In this document: one piece after another, positions 18,588 to 29,079 of the stretch
Layout: each line of letters starts with the position of its first letter
How positions within the stretch are numbered: position 1 is the stretch's first letter
Source: Paenibacillus sp. GSMTC-2017
GTDB lineage: Bacteria > Bacillota > Bacilli > Paenibacillales > Paenibacillaceae
Direction: 5' to 3'
NCBI RefSeq assembly: GCF_016019935.1
Contig: NZ_JAECMT010000001.1
Coordinates: forward strand, 496,022 to 560,021
DNA: 64,000 nt
Position numbers and translations under genes: made by a program
Notes under the pieces: model-generated
What the model saw: the letters and a program-made list of their open reading frames with translations, nothing else
Databases searched by the model: none
Told to the model about the DNA's origin: nothing

Positions 18588-19040
18588 TTATGCTCTTCCA
18601 ATTTCAAGCGCTTTGACAAACATAGACTTTGTTGCATTTATTGCGGTAACATTCGCCTCATAAGAACGGGAAGCAGCAATCATATCAACCATTTCCTTCG
18701 CTACGTCGACATTTGGCATATGTACATATCCGTTAGTGTCAGCATCAGGGTGAGTAGGATTATAAACGAGTTTACTCGGTGTATGATCTTCTTTAATTTT
18801 TGCTACTCGTACACCTTGAGTCGATTTATTCCCGCCAAGTTCATTAGCCAAAACGTTTGAGAATGACTGTTGCATCGGTTCAAGCACGACGAGTTTACGC
18901 TTATATGGCTCGAACTTTCCATCAACATAACTACCTCGAGTTGTTTCAGCATTAGCGATGTTGGATGAAATAACATCCATACGCATCCTTTGTGCCGTCA
19001 AAGCAGAGGCACTAATATCAAATCCGTTTGACAACTTCAC
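18588..19040 (-). CDS. flgC: Flagellar proximal rod protein FlgC
   Basis: The 150-residue rod subunit has the rod N-terminal signature (MRMDVISSNIANAETTRGSY) and the matching C-terminal segment (VDVAKEMVDMIAASRSYEAN). Length matches B. subtilis FlgC. It lies three bases after flgB. Confidence 0.97.
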   Translation of the reverse strand: MKLSNGFDISASALTAQRMRMDVISSNIANAETTRGSYVDGKFEPYKRKLVVLEPMQQSFSNVLANELGGNKSTQGVRVAKIKEDHTPSKLVYNPTHPDADTNGYVHMPNVDVAKEMVDMIAASRSYEANVTAINATKSMFVKALEIGRA

Positions 19041-19043
19041 TTA

Positions 19044-19460
19044 TTAACTCCTCCCTTCAATACCTGTTCGCATCATTTTTATATCATGGTTGATCTGTTG
19101 GATATAAAAGTTATAACTTAATTGGTTTTTAGCTAATAACGACATTTCTCGCTCAACATCGACATTATTCTGATTATTGTTCATTGAAGTCGATTGATCG
19201 GTAACGACCTCAGCAGTAGGTACTCTAGAAGAATTAGCACCGATTGGGATATGCCTACTGTCCGTTCTTCGTCCGGAAAGCTGATTTAACCCCTCATTCC
19301 CCATCGATTGTTCTAGTAATTGCTCAAAAAGAACTTCCGATCGTTTGAAATACGGTGTTTCTGCGTTAGCAACATTGTTCGATATGACGCGTTGCCGCAT
19401 TTCGGCAGCATATACCGCAGATTCCATACGTTTAAATGCAGCGCCATTCAACAAATTCAT
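19044..19460 (-). CDS. flgB: Flagellar rod protein FlgB
   Basis: First gene of the fla/che operon in this window. The 138-residue product has the rod family N-terminal block (RQRVISNNVANAETPYFKRS) and the C-terminal VEREMSLLAKNQLSYNFYIQ. It follows a 218-base gap after codY that holds a strong terminator and a candidate promoter, so it probably marks the operon start. Confidence 0.97.
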   Translation of the reverse strand: MNLLNGAAFKRMESAVYAAEMRQRVISNNVANAETPYFKRSEVLFEQLLEQSMGNEGLNQLSGRRTDSRHIPIGANSSRVPTAEVVTDQSTSMNNNQNNVDVEREMSLLAKNQLSYNFYIQQINHDIKMMRTGIEGRS

Positions 19461-19571
19461 GTAGTTTCACCACTTTCGCTTAGGTATCTTAAGTTAACGT
19501 ATTCAACAGAATGTTCCCCATTCCTTCTTTGTTCGACATAAAATTATTAAAAAAATGAGATGAATATGTCG

Positions 19572-19600
19572 ATTTATGCTGTCTCGATAATCTTCTTCAA
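19572..19600 (-). promoter_or_regulatory. Candidate sigma-A promoter of the fla/che operon
   Basis: On the minus strand TTGAAG (19595-19600), a 17-base spacer and ATAAAT (19572-19577), about 110 bases before flgB and just past the codY terminator. The match is moderate; no clear sigma-D pair was found in this gap. Confidence 0.35.
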
Positions 19601-19613
19601 TTACCTAATTTAT

Positions 19614-19655
19614 TACAATAAGAAAATAGCCCTATCTTTGTTCAAAGATAGGGCT
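19614..19655 (-). terminator. Rho-independent terminator after codY
   Basis: Perfect inverted repeat AGCCCTATCTTTG/CAAAGATAGGGCT (19628-19640 and 19643-19655), followed on the minus strand by the U-rich tract TATTTTCTTATT. It separates the codY unit from the fla/che operon. Confidence 0.85.
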
Positions 19656-19678
19656 ACTGTAGGCTTTTAGGCCTAGGA

Positions 19679-20449
19679 CTATGATTTTATCTTTTTAAGC
19701 TCCTGAAGCAATTGATGGTTCAATATTCGGATATAAGTACCCTTCATACCGAGTGATCTTGTCTCAATTACTCCCGCGCTTTCGAGCTTACGCAATGCGT
19801 TTACGATTACTGAACGAGTAATACCTACACGATCAGCAATTTTGGAAGCTACTAGCAAACCTTCCTTACCATCCAACTCTTCAAAAATATGCTCAACTGC
19901 TTCAAGTTCACTGAAAGACAATGAACCGACCGCTACAGAAACGACAGCACGGCTACGAACTTCTTGTTCGATTTCCTCTGTGCGCTCCCTTAAAATTTCC
20001 ATTCCGACAATCGTGGAGCCATACTCAGCAAGTATGAGATCGTCATCATCGAATGCTCCTGCAGGTCTTGTGAGCACTAATGTGCCTAAACGATCTCCAC
20101 CGCCGATAATTGGAACAACAGTCATGACATCTTGGTTTCCAAGCCTTGCAAAGGACTCAAATACTCCTTGATCAGGGGAAACATTCGTAATAGATTCTTG
20201 CGCTTCTAGAAAGCCCGCATTCGTCGTTTGAGAGAAACGTAGCTCGTCCACAGAAAGCGTCCGAATATAATCATGATCGTAAATATCTACTGCTGCACAA
20301 CCTAATATTTTACCTCTTCTACTTACAACAAACACATTGCTTTGAATCGTCGAACAAAGTACTTCAGCCATTTCTCTGAAGCTAAGCGCTTTACCGGCTG
20401 CACGTTGAAGCAACCGGTTAAGCGTTCTTGTTTTATTTAATAAACTCAT
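19679..20449 (-). CDS. codY: GTP-sensing transcriptional repressor CodY
   Basis: CodY represses stationary-phase and amino-acid genes when GTP and branched-chain amino acids are plentiful. The 256-residue product has the N-terminal GAF ligand domain ([20 protein letters not shown]) and the C-terminal winged helix ([20 protein letters not shown], then [12 protein letters not shown]). Length matches the family. It is last in the trmFO-hslV-hslU-codY unit and is followed by a terminator. Confidence 0.98.
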   Translation of the reverse strand: MSLLNKTRTLNRLLQRAAGKALSFREMAEVLCSTIQSNVFVVSRRGKILGCAAVDIYDHDYIRTLSVDELRFSQTTNAGFLEAQESITNVSPDQGVFESFARLGNQDVMTVVPIIGGGDRLGTLVLTRPAGAFDDDDLILAEYGSTIVGMEILRERTEEIEQEVRSRAVVSVAVGSLSFSELEAVEHIFEELDGKEGLLVASKIADRVGITRSVIVNALRKLESAGVIETRSLGMKGTYIRILNHQLLQELKKIKS

Positions 20450-20477
20450 TTCTTAATGCCTCCTAAAACTGTAACCA

Positions 20478-21878
20478 CTACAAGATATATTGACTTAAAT
20501 CACGGTCTTGCGCAATGCTGCCAAGTTTGTCTCTCACATACTGGGGAGTTATCGTCATTTTTTCCAGAGAAAGTTCCGGCGCTTCAAATGACAAGTCCTC
20601 AAGAAGCTTTTCAAGAATCGTATGAAGCCTTCTTGCTCCTATGTTTTCCATATTTCTGTTCACGTCAGCTGCTATTGAAGCTAACTCGCGAATCGCTTCC
20701 GGCGAAAATTCAACTTCAATACCTTCTGTTTGCAACAATGCAGTATATTGCTTCGTTAAAGCATTTTTTGGCTCTGTTAATATGCTAATAAAATCATCTA
20801 AACTAAGACTAGTCAGCTCTACACGAATAGGGAATCTCCCTTGTAGCTCTGGAATAAGATCCGATGGTTTAGCGATATGAAATGCACCAGCAGCTATAAA
20901 CAGTACGTAGTCCGTTTTAACAGGACCGTACTTAGTCATTACCGTTGATCCTTCAACAATTGGCAATATATCGCGCTGAACACCTTCTCTTGATACGTCA
21001 GGACCAGAACCACGGGAAGGACTTGCAATCTTATCAATTTCATCGATAAAAATAATCCCGCTTTGCTCTGCACGTGTAATGGATTCAGAAATAACATCAT
21101 CCATATCGATCAATTTATTAGCTTCTTCTTGAATCAAAGCTTTACGAGCTTCTTTTACTGGCAATTTGCGTTTTTTCGCCTTCTTAGGCATTAACTGTCC
21201 GAATAGTTCTTGCATATTCATGCCCATACTTTCAGGATTTTGCCCAGAAAGCATATCGAGCATGTTTGGTGAAGAGTCTTCTACTTCAATTTCGATTGAT
21301 TCATTTTCTAACTTCCCTGCTGCAAGCTGCTCACGAATCTGAGAACGCTTCAGATGAAGCGTATTGTCTTGCTCCTGGTCTTTCTCTTCCTCTTTTTCCT
21401 CTTGCGAGCCGCCGAATAGCATCTCAAAAGGATTTTTGGAAGGTTTGGTTTTTACAGCAGATGGAGCGAGTAAAGTTACAATTCTTTCATTAGCAAGTTC
21501 TTCTGCTCTATCCTTAACATGCTCAGTCTTTTCGGTTTTCACCATACGAATAGCGGTCTCTACTAAATCCCGAACCATTGACTCTACATCGCGTCCAACA
21601 TAACCGACTTCAGTGAATTTTGTTGCTTCCAGTTTGACGAAGGGAGCTTTTACTAACTTAGCGAGTCTTCGTGCAATTTCCGTCTTACCTACACCAGTAG
21701 GTCCGATCATCAAAATATTTTTGGGTACGATCTCATCACGCAAAGCTTCGTCTAACTTGCTTCTGCGATAACGATTGCGAAGAGCGACCGCAACAGATCG
21801 TTTCGCATCCTTTTGACCAACAATATACTTATCTAGTTCCGCAACGATCTGGCGCGGTGTGAGTGCATCATGTCCCAT
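20478..21878 (-). CDS. hslU: HslUV (ClpYQ) protease ATPase subunit
   Basis: HslU unfolds substrates and feeds them to the HslV peptidase. The 466-residue product has Walker A GPTGVGKT at about 59-66, the HslU substrate-pore signature ([19 protein letters not shown]), the inserted I-domain (about 150-225), Walker B ([14 protein letters not shown]) and the HslU-type C-terminus that activates HslV. It lies 23 bases after hslV. Confidence 0.98.
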   Translation of the reverse strand: MGHDALTPRQIVAELDKYIVGQKDAKRSVAVALRNRYRRSKLDEALRDEIVPKNILMIGPTGVGKTEIARRLAKLVKAPFVKLEATKFTEVGYVGRDVESMVRDLVETAIRMVKTEKTEHVKDRAEELANERIVTLLAPSAVKTKPSKNPFEMLFGGSQEEKEEEKDQEQDNTLHLKRSQIREQLAAGKLENESIEIEVEDSSPNMLDMLSGQNPESMGMNMQELFGQLMPKKAKKRKLPVKEARKALIQEEANKLIDMDDVISESITRAEQSGIIFIDEIDKIASPSRGSGPDVSREGVQRDILPIVEGSTVMTKYGPVKTDYVLFIAAGAFHIAKPSDLIPELQGRFPIRVELTSLSLDDFISILTEPKNALTKQYTALLQTEGIEVEFSPEAIRELASIAADVNRNMENIGARRLHTILEKLLEDLSFEAPELSLEKMTITPQYVRDKLGSIAQDRDLSQYIL

Positions 21879-21901
21879 TATTTAATCGCCTCCGCTATCA
21901 T

Positions 21902-22447
21902 CTATACGATTTCTTCAACAATAATATTATGATTCGTAAACACACAAATCTCTGCAGCAATTTCAAGCGATGATCTAGCCATATCCTTAGCTTCCATAGT
22001 TGGAGCATGTCGTTTTAGCGCTCTAGCAGCAGAAAGCGCAAAGGTGCCTCCTGAACCGATTGCCAATATTCCATCATCAGGCTCAATGATTTCACCATTT
22101 CCTGAGATAAGCAGTAATCCTGTCTTATCCATAACAAGCATCATCGCTTCAAGCTTCCGCAAAATACGATCAGTGCGCCAGTCCTTTGCCAGCTCTACTG
22201 CAGCACGTTGCAAATTACCATGATGCTCTTCAAGCTTAGCTTCAAACTTCTCAAATAGAGTAATTGCGTCAGCGACAGAACCTGCAAATCCCGCGACGAC
22301 TTGACCACGATATAGTCGTCTTACTTTCTTCGCGTGATTTTTCATGACCATACTGTTGCCGAAAGTTACTTGACCATCACCGGCAATTGCGCCCTTACCC
22401 TCATGTCGTATTGCACATATCGTCGTAGCATGAAACTGCATTTCCAT
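21902..22447 (-). CDS. hslV: HslUV (ClpYQ) protease catalytic subunit
   Basis: The proteasome-beta-like peptidase of HslUV, 181 residues. The active-site region reads [20 protein letters not shown], so removal of seven residues would expose Thr8 as the N-terminal nucleophile. The conserved [17 protein letters not shown] and [14 protein letters not shown] blocks are present. B. subtilis ClpQ begins MSS and has been described as using an N-terminal serine; no serine is near the start here. Normally codV/xerC precedes it, but here trmFO is the direct upstream neighbour. Confidence 0.97.
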   Translation of the reverse strand: MEMQFHATTICAIRHEGKGAIAGDGQVTFGNSMVMKNHAKKVRRLYRGQVVAGFAGSVADAITLFEKFEAKLEEHHGNLQRAAVELAKDWRTDRILRKLEAMMLVMDKTGLLLISGNGEIIEPDDGILAIGSGGTFALSAARALKRHAPTMEAKDMARSSLEIAAEICVFTNHNIIVEEIV

Positions 22448-22597
22448 TACGATGCCTCCTCCAAAGTTTCTGTGAAGAAAAACTTAATTTCGAAAGTCTA
22501 ACTAATACTTTAAAGTCTCACTTCATAATTCTATGCCAAATTAGCTTTAAGCAATGTCTAGTTCTATAAGAATATGCTTAAACATAAATTCTCTAGT

Positions 22598-23929
22598 CTA
22601 CTCTACGGCTGAATGCTGTAAATGTTCCTGTTTAAATTGTTCAATTTGTTCAAGTGCCCGATTCGCAATAGCTTCATTCTTATCTTTTTTACTGCGCATA
22701 CGAGTTTCAAGCGGCGGGAACAGACCAAAATTGGCATTCATTGGTTGAAAATGTTTAAAGTCAGCTGTCGTAATATAATGCGCCATACTGCCAAGAGCCG
22801 TTTGCTCTGGAAGCACAAGAGGCTCAAGACCTTTCGCTAAGCGTGCAGCGTTAAGACCCGCAATAAGCCCGGAAGCAGCAGATTCCACATAACCTTCTAC
22901 ACCAGTCATTTGTCCAGCAAAAAATAGTGTTTCTCTTGCTTGAGTCTGATAAGTAGGTTTTAGAAGTCGCGGTGAGTTAATAAAAGTATTTCGGTGCATA
23001 ACACCGAATCGAACGAATTCAGCATTCTCAAGACCAGGAATGAGTGAGAACACTCGTTTTTGCTCGCCCCACTTCAAGTGAGTCTGGAAGCCTACCATAT
23101 TATACAGTGTTCCAGCCGCGTTGTCTTGACGCAATTGAATTACGGCATGCGGTAGCTTTCCAGTATGCGGATTAACTAACCCAACCGGCTTCATCGGTCC
23201 AAAAAGGGCTGTTTGTTTACCACGGCTCATCATAACCTCAATCGGCATACAACCTTCAAAATAAATCTCTTTCTCGAACTCCTTAAGTTCCGCTTTCTCT
23301 GCAGTAATAATTGCATCATAAAAAACGTTAAACTCTTCTTCAGTCATCGGACAATTCAAATAGGCTGCTTCACCTTTATCATATCGTGATGCAAGATAAA
23401 CTTTACTCATATCTATTGAATCTTTTTCGATAATTGGTGCTGCAGCATCATAGAAGTAGAAATATTCCTCACCTAACAGGCTTTGAATTTGTTTAGAAAG
23501 ATCCGGTGCTGTAAGTGGTCCTGTAGCAATGACTACGATACCATCCGTTGGAATTTCAGTTACTTCTTCATTTCTAACTTCAATTAATGGATGATCGTGA
23601 AGTCTACGTGTAACTTCTCCTGAGAAGCCGTCGCGATCTACTGCTAATGCTCCTCCTGCAGGAACAGCATGTTGATCAGCGCTGCTTAAGATGATGGAAT
23701 CCAGACGGCGCATTTCTTCCTTCAAGACGCCTACAGCGTTCGCTAAGCCGTTTGCGCGAAGACTATTACTACATACGAGTTCAGCAAATTGATTCGTATG
23801 ATGAGCTGGTGTTTGTGTTACTGGACGCATTTCATATAATACAACGGGCACACCCTGAGAAGCGATCTGCCATGCAGCCTCGCTCCCAGCAAGTCCTGCT
23901 CCGATTACTGTTACTTTTTGATGTGACAA
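22598..23929 (-). CDS. trmFO: tRNA m5U54 methyltransferase TrmFO (folate/FAD-dependent)
   Basis: TrmFO methylates U54 in the T-loop of tRNA using methylenetetrahydrofolate and FADH2. The 443-residue product has the dinucleotide-binding motif [16 protein letters not shown] at the N-terminus, the family block [14 protein letters not shown] with the conserved cysteine, and the C-terminal FAD-binding segment ([20 protein letters not shown]). The start is a TTG at 23929 ([10 protein letters not shown]) about ten bases from AAAGGA. A 150-base gap separates it from hslV. Confidence 0.97.
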   Translation of the reverse strand: MSHQKVTVIGAGLAGSEAAWQIASQGVPVVLYEMRPVTQTPAHHTNQFAELVCSNSLRANGLANAVGVLKEEMRRLDSIILSSADQHAVPAGGALAVDRDGFSGEVTRRLHDHPLIEVRNEEVTEIPTDGIVVIATGPLTAPDLSKQIQSLLGEEYFYFYDAAAPIIEKDSIDMSKVYLASRYDKGEAAYLNCPMTEEEFNVFYDAIITAEKAELKEFEKEIYFEGCMPIEVMMSRGKQTALFGPMKPVGLVNPHTGKLPHAVIQLRQDNAAGTLYNMVGFQTHLKWGEQKRVFSLIPGLENAEFVRFGVMHRNTFINSPRLLKPTYQTQARETLFFAGQMTGVEGYVESAASGLIAGLNAARLAKGLEPLVLPEQTALGSMAHYITTADFKHFQPMNANFGLFPPLETRMRSKKDKNEAIANRALEQIEQFKQEHLQHSAVE

Positions 23930-23940
23930 TTTAAGTCATT

Positions 23941-24122
23941 CCTTTCGATAGTAAATGATACCCAAACCCACAGGGCAGGCATTCGAACCCACCCAAACCC
24001 TCCCTTCCAAGGGAGGGCCCCTAGGCGCTGCGCCCTCTGGACACCCGCTTCGAGAAACGTTGGAGCTATTGTGTCTGTATGAAGATATTTTGTGCTTGGA
24101 GCGCTCTGGTCCCCTTGGGACA
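23941..24122. repeat. GC-rich palindromic element, candidate dispersed repeat
   Basis: Upstream of trmFO is a base-composition island richer in G+C than its surroundings, made of short palindromes: CCCTCCCTT/AAGGGAGGG (23998-24017), GGCGC-T-GCGCC (about 24024-24034) and GTCCC-CTT-GGGAC (about 24109-24121). The structure resembles dispersed intergenic repeats of Paenibacillaceae; copies elsewhere cannot be seen from this window. A 70-codon reading frame through it has no protein features and I do not call it a gene. Confidence 0.45.
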
Positions 24123-24197
24123 CGCTAGAATAAGAGTAAACATAGTTAGTGTAATGACAGTAAGTACTGTAAACTTCCCAGCATTAATTCAGTTCTA

Positions 24198-24320
24198 GCT
24201 GTAAGGGCACTTTTTACCCTTAGAGCTACCTTCACGACCACTTTTGCTGCTGTAAGAGCACTTTTTGCCCTTACAGCTACTTTCATAGCCACTTATATAG
24301 CTATTTCAGCGACTTTTTTC
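24198..24320. repeat. 51-bp tandem repeat, two full copies plus a degenerate third
   Basis: Copies begin at 24198, 24249 and (degenerate) 24300, each opening with GCT. Each full copy contains an inverted repeat around a T-rich loop; the second copy pairs GCTGTAAG (24249-24256) with CTTACAGC (24270-24277). The whole 51-bp unit is repeated, so it is not a CRISPR array. The rest of 23930-24648 has no gene. Confidence 0.7.
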
Positions 24321-24372
24321 TATTGCTTACATCCGATTAACAAATACATTACTAATGGGATGTCAGGTCTTA

Positions 24373-24414
24373 GAACAACATCATCCTCCCTTGTTCAGGG
24401 AGGACGTGTTGTTC
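24373..24414. other. Long imperfect hairpin downstream of topA
   Basis: GAACAACA (24373-24380) and TCCTCCCT (24384-24391) pair with AGGGAGGA (24397-24404) and TGTTGTTC (24407-24414) around a 5-base loop with a small 3/2 internal bulge. There is no U-run on either strand. It lies about 235 bases past the topA stop and may be a 3' end or processing structure. Confidence 0.5.
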
Positions 24415-24648
24415 AATATAATAGGTTGTTTGGTTAGCTATGTGTTAAACGCTGTTTTTTCAAAACTATTATAACTTAGATTCAACAGAATCAGCTACTC
24501 CTCGAAGAACCAGTGAAGTTCGAAGTAATTCATTTTCAATGCAATCCAACACTATAAACCCAAGTCGATCACAAGGCTTATTAGCAATCGTAAGGGTTTC
24601 AATTCGAGGTTAGCTAATCTAACATAAATCACTCAATAATAGCTACGA

Positions 24649-26748
24649 TTATGCTTGCTCCTCGTGATCGTCGTCCAATACTTCTTCTGAGTAGTCACAA
24701 GTCACACATTGCAACTTTGCACCACTACGATTGCGCTTCTCAACTAACATGGATTCACAGTTTGGACAAGGTTTCCCTGTTGGCTTATCCCATGATACAT
24801 AGTCACAGCCAGGGTACTGGTCACAGCCGTAGAAGAAACGGCCCTTTTTGCTGCGGCGCTCGATAATTTTTCCTTCGGCACATTTCGGACACGCTACACC
24901 GATATCTTTAACAATCGGTTTCGTGTTGCGGCAATCAGGAAAACCAGAACATGCGAGAAACTTACCGAAACGTCCCATTTTGTACACAAGATGCTTGCCG
25001 CACTTCTCGCATATTTCATCGGATACTTCATCTTGAATCTCGATCTCCTTCATTTCATCTTCTGCTACTTCAAGGCGCTTCTCGAAAGTTTCGTAGAACG
25101 TGGCAAGCACCTTCACCCAATCTTCAGTACCTTCCTCGACTTGGTCAAGGTTGCCTTCCATATTCGCTGTAAACTCCGCATTCAAAATTTCCGGGAAAAA
25201 TTCCTCCATGAGCTGAATAACTAAATCCCCTAGCTCTGTTGGTATAAATTTTTTCTCTTCCATAGCAATGTAACCGCGCTTTTGGATCGTCTCAAGTGTT
25301 GGTGCATAAGTACTTGGTCTACCTATACCAAGTTCCTCAAGCGTACGAACAAGCCGAGCTTCCGAATAACGAGGCGGCGGCTGTGTGAAATGTTGCTTTG
25401 GCTCAATAGATTCCGAAGCAATGATATCTCCAACAGCTAGAGGAGGTAAAAACTTATGTTCCTCTACTGCGCCGTCATCATTACCTTCAACGTACACTTT
25501 CATAAAACCTGCAAACTTCACCTTAGAACCGTTAGCTCTAAAAATTGTATCTCCGCTCGCCATGTCCACAGTCATAGTATCTAGTACTGCCGATGACATC
25601 TGACTGGAAGTAAAACGTTCCCATACTAGCTTATATAGCCTTAATTGGTCACGAGATAGGAACGGTTTCATCGATTCAGGATCACGTAGAATGGAAGTAG
25701 GGCGAATGGCTTCATGCGCATCTTGTGCATTGCTATTTTTTTTCGTATATATACGAGGTTGTTCTGGAACAAAATCTGCTCCATACTTCTCCGTAATGTA
25801 CTCTTTCGCTTCTTCCTGTGCAATTGGTGAAATACGTGTAGAGTCTGTTCTCATATACGTAATTAAACCGACTGTACCTTCTTTGCCAAGCTCCACACCC
25901 TCGTAAAGCTGTTGTGCCACTGACATCGTCTTAGATGCACGGAAACCAATTTTACGTGCAGCCTCTTGTTGAAGGGAGCTCGTAATAAATGGTGGTGCAG
26001 GATTGCGAAGTCGCTCTTTTTCTTTAACTTCGACAACGCTAAATGGATTGCCACCCATCGCTTGTAGTACTTCCTGCACGTCAGCTTCTTTATTAAGCTC
26101 TCGTTTCACTCCATTGATGGAGAAATATTTCCCGTCGAAGTTCATCCCGTTTTGAGCCAGCTTTGCAGTAATCGACCAGTACTCTTCCGGTACAAAAGCA
26201 TCAATCTCATTTTCCCGATCAATTATTAACTTCACTGCTACGGACTGCACACGCCCTGCGGACAGACCCTTTTTAACTTTTTTCCATAATAATGGACTAA
26301 TCTTATACCCCACTAAACGATCTAGTATCCGTCTAGCTTGCTGAGCATTAACTAAATCCATATTAATTTTACGTGGACTTTTAAAAGCATCCTTAACCGC
26401 TTGTTTCGTTATCTCATTAAATACAACACGACAAGTGTCGCCTTCATTAAGCTCCAAGTAATGAGCCAAATGCCAAGCAATTGCCTCTCCTTCGCGATCC
26501 GGATCGGCCGCTAGAAAGACATGTTTCACTTTTTTGCTGGCATCCTTCAATTCTTTCAGAACACTGCCTTTACCGCGAATAGTAATATATTTGGGATTAA
26601 AATCATTTTCGACCTCAACACCAATTTGACTCTTAGGCAAATCTCGAATGTGACCCATTGATGCTTTTACGATATATTTACTTCCTAAATACTTTCCTAT
26701 CGTCTTAGCTTTGGCCGGTGATTCTACAATAACTAATGAATCTGCCAT
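24649..26748 (-). CDS. topA: DNA topoisomerase I
   Basis: Type IA topoisomerase that relaxes negative supercoils. The 699-residue product has the TOPRIM domain at the N-terminus ([32 protein letters not shown]), the active-site region [13 protein letters not shown] near residue 300 with the nucleophilic tyrosine, and three C4 zinc-finger modules at the C-terminus (CEKCGKH...CSGFPDC, CPKCAEG...CDQYPGC, CPNCESM...CVTC). It follows dprA by 28 bases, the usual order. Confidence 0.98.
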   Translation of the reverse strand: MADSLVIVESPAKAKTIGKYLGSKYIVKASMGHIRDLPKSQIGVEVENDFNPKYITIRGKGSVLKELKDASKKVKHVFLAADPDREGEAIAWHLAHYLELNEGDTCRVVFNEITKQAVKDAFKSPRKINMDLVNAQQARRILDRLVGYKISPLLWKKVKKGLSAGRVQSVAVKLIIDRENEIDAFVPEEYWSITAKLAQNGMNFDGKYFSINGVKRELNKEADVQEVLQAMGGNPFSVVEVKEKERLRNPAPPFITSSLQQEAARKIGFRASKTMSVAQQLYEGVELGKEGTVGLITYMRTDSTRISPIAQEEAKEYITEKYGADFVPEQPRIYTKKNSNAQDAHEAIRPTSILRDPESMKPFLSRDQLRLYKLVWERFTSSQMSSAVLDTMTVDMASGDTIFRANGSKVKFAGFMKVYVEGNDDGAVEEHKFLPPLAVGDIIASESIEPKQHFTQPPPRYSEARLVRTLEELGIGRPSTYAPTLETIQKRGYIAMEEKKFIPTELGDLVIQLMEEFFPEILNAEFTANMEGNLDQVEEGTEDWVKVLATFYETFEKRLEVAEDEMKEIEIQDEVSDEICEKCGKHLVYKMGRFGKFLACSGFPDCRNTKPIVKDIGVACPKCAEGKIIERRSKKGRFFYGCDQYPGCDYVSWDKPTGKPCPNCESMLVEKRNRSGAKLQCVTCDYSEEVLDDDHEEQA

Positions 26749-26776
26749 GCGAGGTGCCTCCTCTCTCTACGACAAG

Positions 26777-27922
26777 TTACAATGCAATATATATGGAACC
26801 GGGCTGAAGCTCGATTTTCCGTTTTATACATAAATTTAGCAGAAGTGCGTTCAAATGTCCAAACGGAATAGATGACAGCTCGTGTAGTTCATTAATTGAC
26901 AATGGCTGATCACGCAAAAGAGTAATCAATTTACATTCTTCCGGTTCCAGACCATCCATATGTTTCTGTGCATAATGCTGTTCATTCTGATCTTTAGCAG
27001 CTTTCATCTTTAACATTTCATCTTGTAGCCAAGGTAGCTCTGTAAAGATCTGGTTGATTTCGCTAATTAACAAAGCCTTTCCTTCACGAATCAATTCATT
27101 AGGCCCTTCACTCTTCGGCGATGAAATTGGTCCAGGAACAGCAAACAATTCACGATTCATCTCCATCGCATGTTTTGCGGTAATTAATGATCCACTTTTA
27201 CGTTCACCTTCTACAACAATTGTCGCTCTAGACAGTGCTGCAATAATACGATTTCGTTGATGAAATTGACCGCGATGAAGAGGTGTCCCGAATGGAGTTT
27301 CCGAAAGCAATAAACCTTTTTCAGCAATTTTTCGAAATAAGTAATCATTTTCTGGTGGATAACAGGTATCAATTGGTGTAGGCATTACAGCAATTGTCCC
27401 TCCAGCGCCTTCTAGAGCGGCTTCATGGGCACGGCTATCAACACCTTTAGCCAACCCACTAACGACCGTTATACCATAAGCAGAGAGTTGCTCAGCCATT
27501 AATGATGCTGTATGTCTTCCATATGCTGTTGGCACTCGAGTTCCTACGATTGCAATAGCTGGTTTATTTAATAGTTCGAGACGACCACGGGCATATAATA
27601 CCCATGGAGGTTGAGCGATCTGTCTCAATATTTCCGGATAACGATCGTCGAATGGAGTTAATATCTCTGATCCGGCATTACGATTATTAATAGGTGTATC
27701 CTCAGTAAACTTCCACGGATGTTCTTTGTATAACTCAACTGCTATAGCAGCTTGATCCCGTCGTAAGCCAATTGCTGTTAAATCCTCAATTGTCCAAGAT
27801 TCCTTCAGCCATAAGTTATGACGAACTGCTTTGTCAATCGCATGCCATCCTATACCCGGAAGTTCATAAAAAGCAATAATCATACGTCTGCAAATGTGTT
27901 CGTTATTGTCCATATCAACCAA
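26777..27922 (-). CDS. dprA: DNA-processing protein DprA (Smf)
   Basis: DprA loads RecA on incoming single strands during natural transformation. The 381-residue product has an N-terminal helix-hairpin-helix part (FYELPGIGWHAIDKAV), the Rossmann-like core (AIAIVGTRVPTAYGRHTASL; VSGLAKGVDSRAHEAALEG; FHQRNRIIAALSRATIVVEG) and a C-terminal winged helix (LSINELHELSSIPFGHLNAL). The extra domains make it longer than the ~300-residue B. subtilis protein. Confidence 0.96.
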   Translation of the reverse strand: MVDMDNNEHICRRMIIAFYELPGIGWHAIDKAVRHNLWLKESWTIEDLTAIGLRRDQAAIAVELYKEHPWKFTEDTPINNRNAGSEILTPFDDRYPEILRQIAQPPWVLYARGRLELLNKPAIAIVGTRVPTAYGRHTASLMAEQLSAYGITVVSGLAKGVDSRAHEAALEGAGGTIAVMPTPIDTCYPPENDYLFRKIAEKGLLLSETPFGTPLHRGQFHQRNRIIAALSRATIVVEGERKSGSLITAKHAMEMNRELFAVPGPISSPKSEGPNELIREGKALLISEINQIFTELPWLQDEMLKMKAAKDQNEQHYAQKHMDGLEPEECKLITLLRDQPLSINELHELSSIPFGHLNALLLNLCIKRKIELQPGSIYIAL

Positions 27923-28013
27923 CCCTCTCGCTAAATGGGCTGGCTTGCATTCTTATCTATTGTGCGTTACATAGCACAAGAATGCAAGTCAACCATTAAA
28001 ATTATGGAGCTGA

Positions 28014-28067
28014 ACAAAAAAAAGGCAACCTCCGAGCACCCCTGTAAAGGGTGTCGAAAGGTTGCCT
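28014..28067 (-). terminator. Rho-independent terminator after sucCD
   Basis: AGGCAACCT/AGGTTGCCT (28023-28031, 28059-28067) with an inner CACCC/GGGTG stem (28037-28041, 28049-28053), followed on the minus strand by eight U. It ends the sucCD unit 22 bases past the sucD stop, so dprA-topA probably has its own promoter. Confidence 0.9.
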
Positions 28068-28089
28068 ACCTTATCGTTTTACGCTATCA

Positions 28090-29022
28090 CTATTTGCGAG
28101 TAATACATTTTTCAAGCAAGCCTTGCTCTTCAAGCACGCTTACAAGAGTGGAGCCCATCTCGGAAGGAGTTGGAGCAACTTTGATACCGCAAGCTTCAAG
28201 AGTTTTGATCTTTTCAGCTGCTGTACCTTTACCACCAGAGATGATTGCACCAGCATGTCCCATCCGTTTGCCCGGAGGCGCAGTTGCGCCGCCGATGAAG
28301 CCTACAACCGGCTTAGTCATGTTAGCTTTAACCCACTCAGCAGCTTCTTCTTCAGCTGTACCACCAATTTCACCGATCATAATAACTGCATAAGTATCAG
28401 GATCATCATTGAAACGGCTTAGAATGTCGATAAACTCGGAACCTTTAACAGGGTCGCCGCCAATACCAACTGCTGAGGATTGTCCAATTCCACGAGTCGT
28501 AAGCTGATGAACAGCTTCGTACGTCAATGTTCCTGAACGAGATACAACGCCTACATGACCAACGGAATGAATGTAGCCCGGCATAATACCGATTTTGCAT
28601 TCGCCTGGTGTAATAACACCTGGGCAGTTAGGTCCGATTAGTACAGTTTTGCTTCCGTCCATATAACGTTTCACATTAACCATATCCAAAACTGGAATGC
28701 CTTCTGTGATACAAATAACAAGATCAAGCTCAGCGTCAACCGCTTCCATAATTGCGTCAGCAGCGAAAGCAGGTGGTACATAGATAACAGAAGCTGTTGC
28801 ACCAGTAGCTTTTACTGCTTCGCTAACTGTATTAAATACAGGAAGTGCAACAACGGAACCGTTTTCAAGTGTAATGTCAACGTTCGTTCCGCCTTTACCA
28901 GGTGTAACGCCGCCTACCATTTGTGTACCGTAATCTAGTGCGCCTTTTGCATGGAACAAGCCAGTTGCACCTGTAATGCCTTGAGTGATGACCTTAGTAT
29001 CTTTATTGACCAAAATACTCAA
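28090..29022 (-). CDS. sucD: Succinyl-CoA ligase alpha subunit
   Basis: Alpha subunit of succinyl-CoA synthetase (TCA cycle, substrate-level phosphorylation). The 310-residue product has the CoA-binding N-terminal domain ([20 protein letters not shown]), the signature [12 protein letters not shown], and the phosphohistidine segment [16 protein letters not shown] near residue 250. It follows sucC by 57 bases. Confidence 0.98.
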   Translation of the reverse strand: MSILVNKDTKVITQGITGATGLFHAKGALDYGTQMVGGVTPGKGGTNVDITLENGSVVALPVFNTVSEAVKATGATASVIYVPPAFAADAIMEAVDAELDLVICITEGIPVLDMVNVKRYMDGSKTVLIGPNCPGVITPGECKIGIMPGYIHSVGHVGVVSRSGTLTYEAVHQLTTRGIGQSSAVGIGGDPVKGSEFIDILSRFNDDPDTYAVIMIGEIGGTAEEEAAEWVKANMTKPVVGFIGGATAPPGKRMGHAGAIISGGKGTAAEKIKTLEACGIKVAPTPSEMGSTLVSVLEEQGLLEKCITRK

Positions 29023-29079
29023 CTTAACTCACATCCCCTGATTGAATTCGTATGCGTGTAAGCCGCACAGTAAGCTATC

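Noticed and set aside
23911..24123. Minus-strand 70-codon reading frame overlapping the trmFO start
   Set aside because: It is made of the palindromic GC-rich repeat, has no protein features and overlaps a well-supported gene start.
24105..24125. Possible T-box-like antiterminator (GTCCC/GGGAC)
   Set aside because: No specifier stem, no T-box core sequence and no terminator before trmFO.
24198..24320. Possible CRISPR array
   Set aside because: Only two and a half copies; the whole 51-bp unit repeats, with no conserved-repeat/variable-spacer pattern and no cas genes.
27935..28393. Plus-strand 152-codon frame
   Set aside because: Runs through the sucCD terminator and antisense into sucD.
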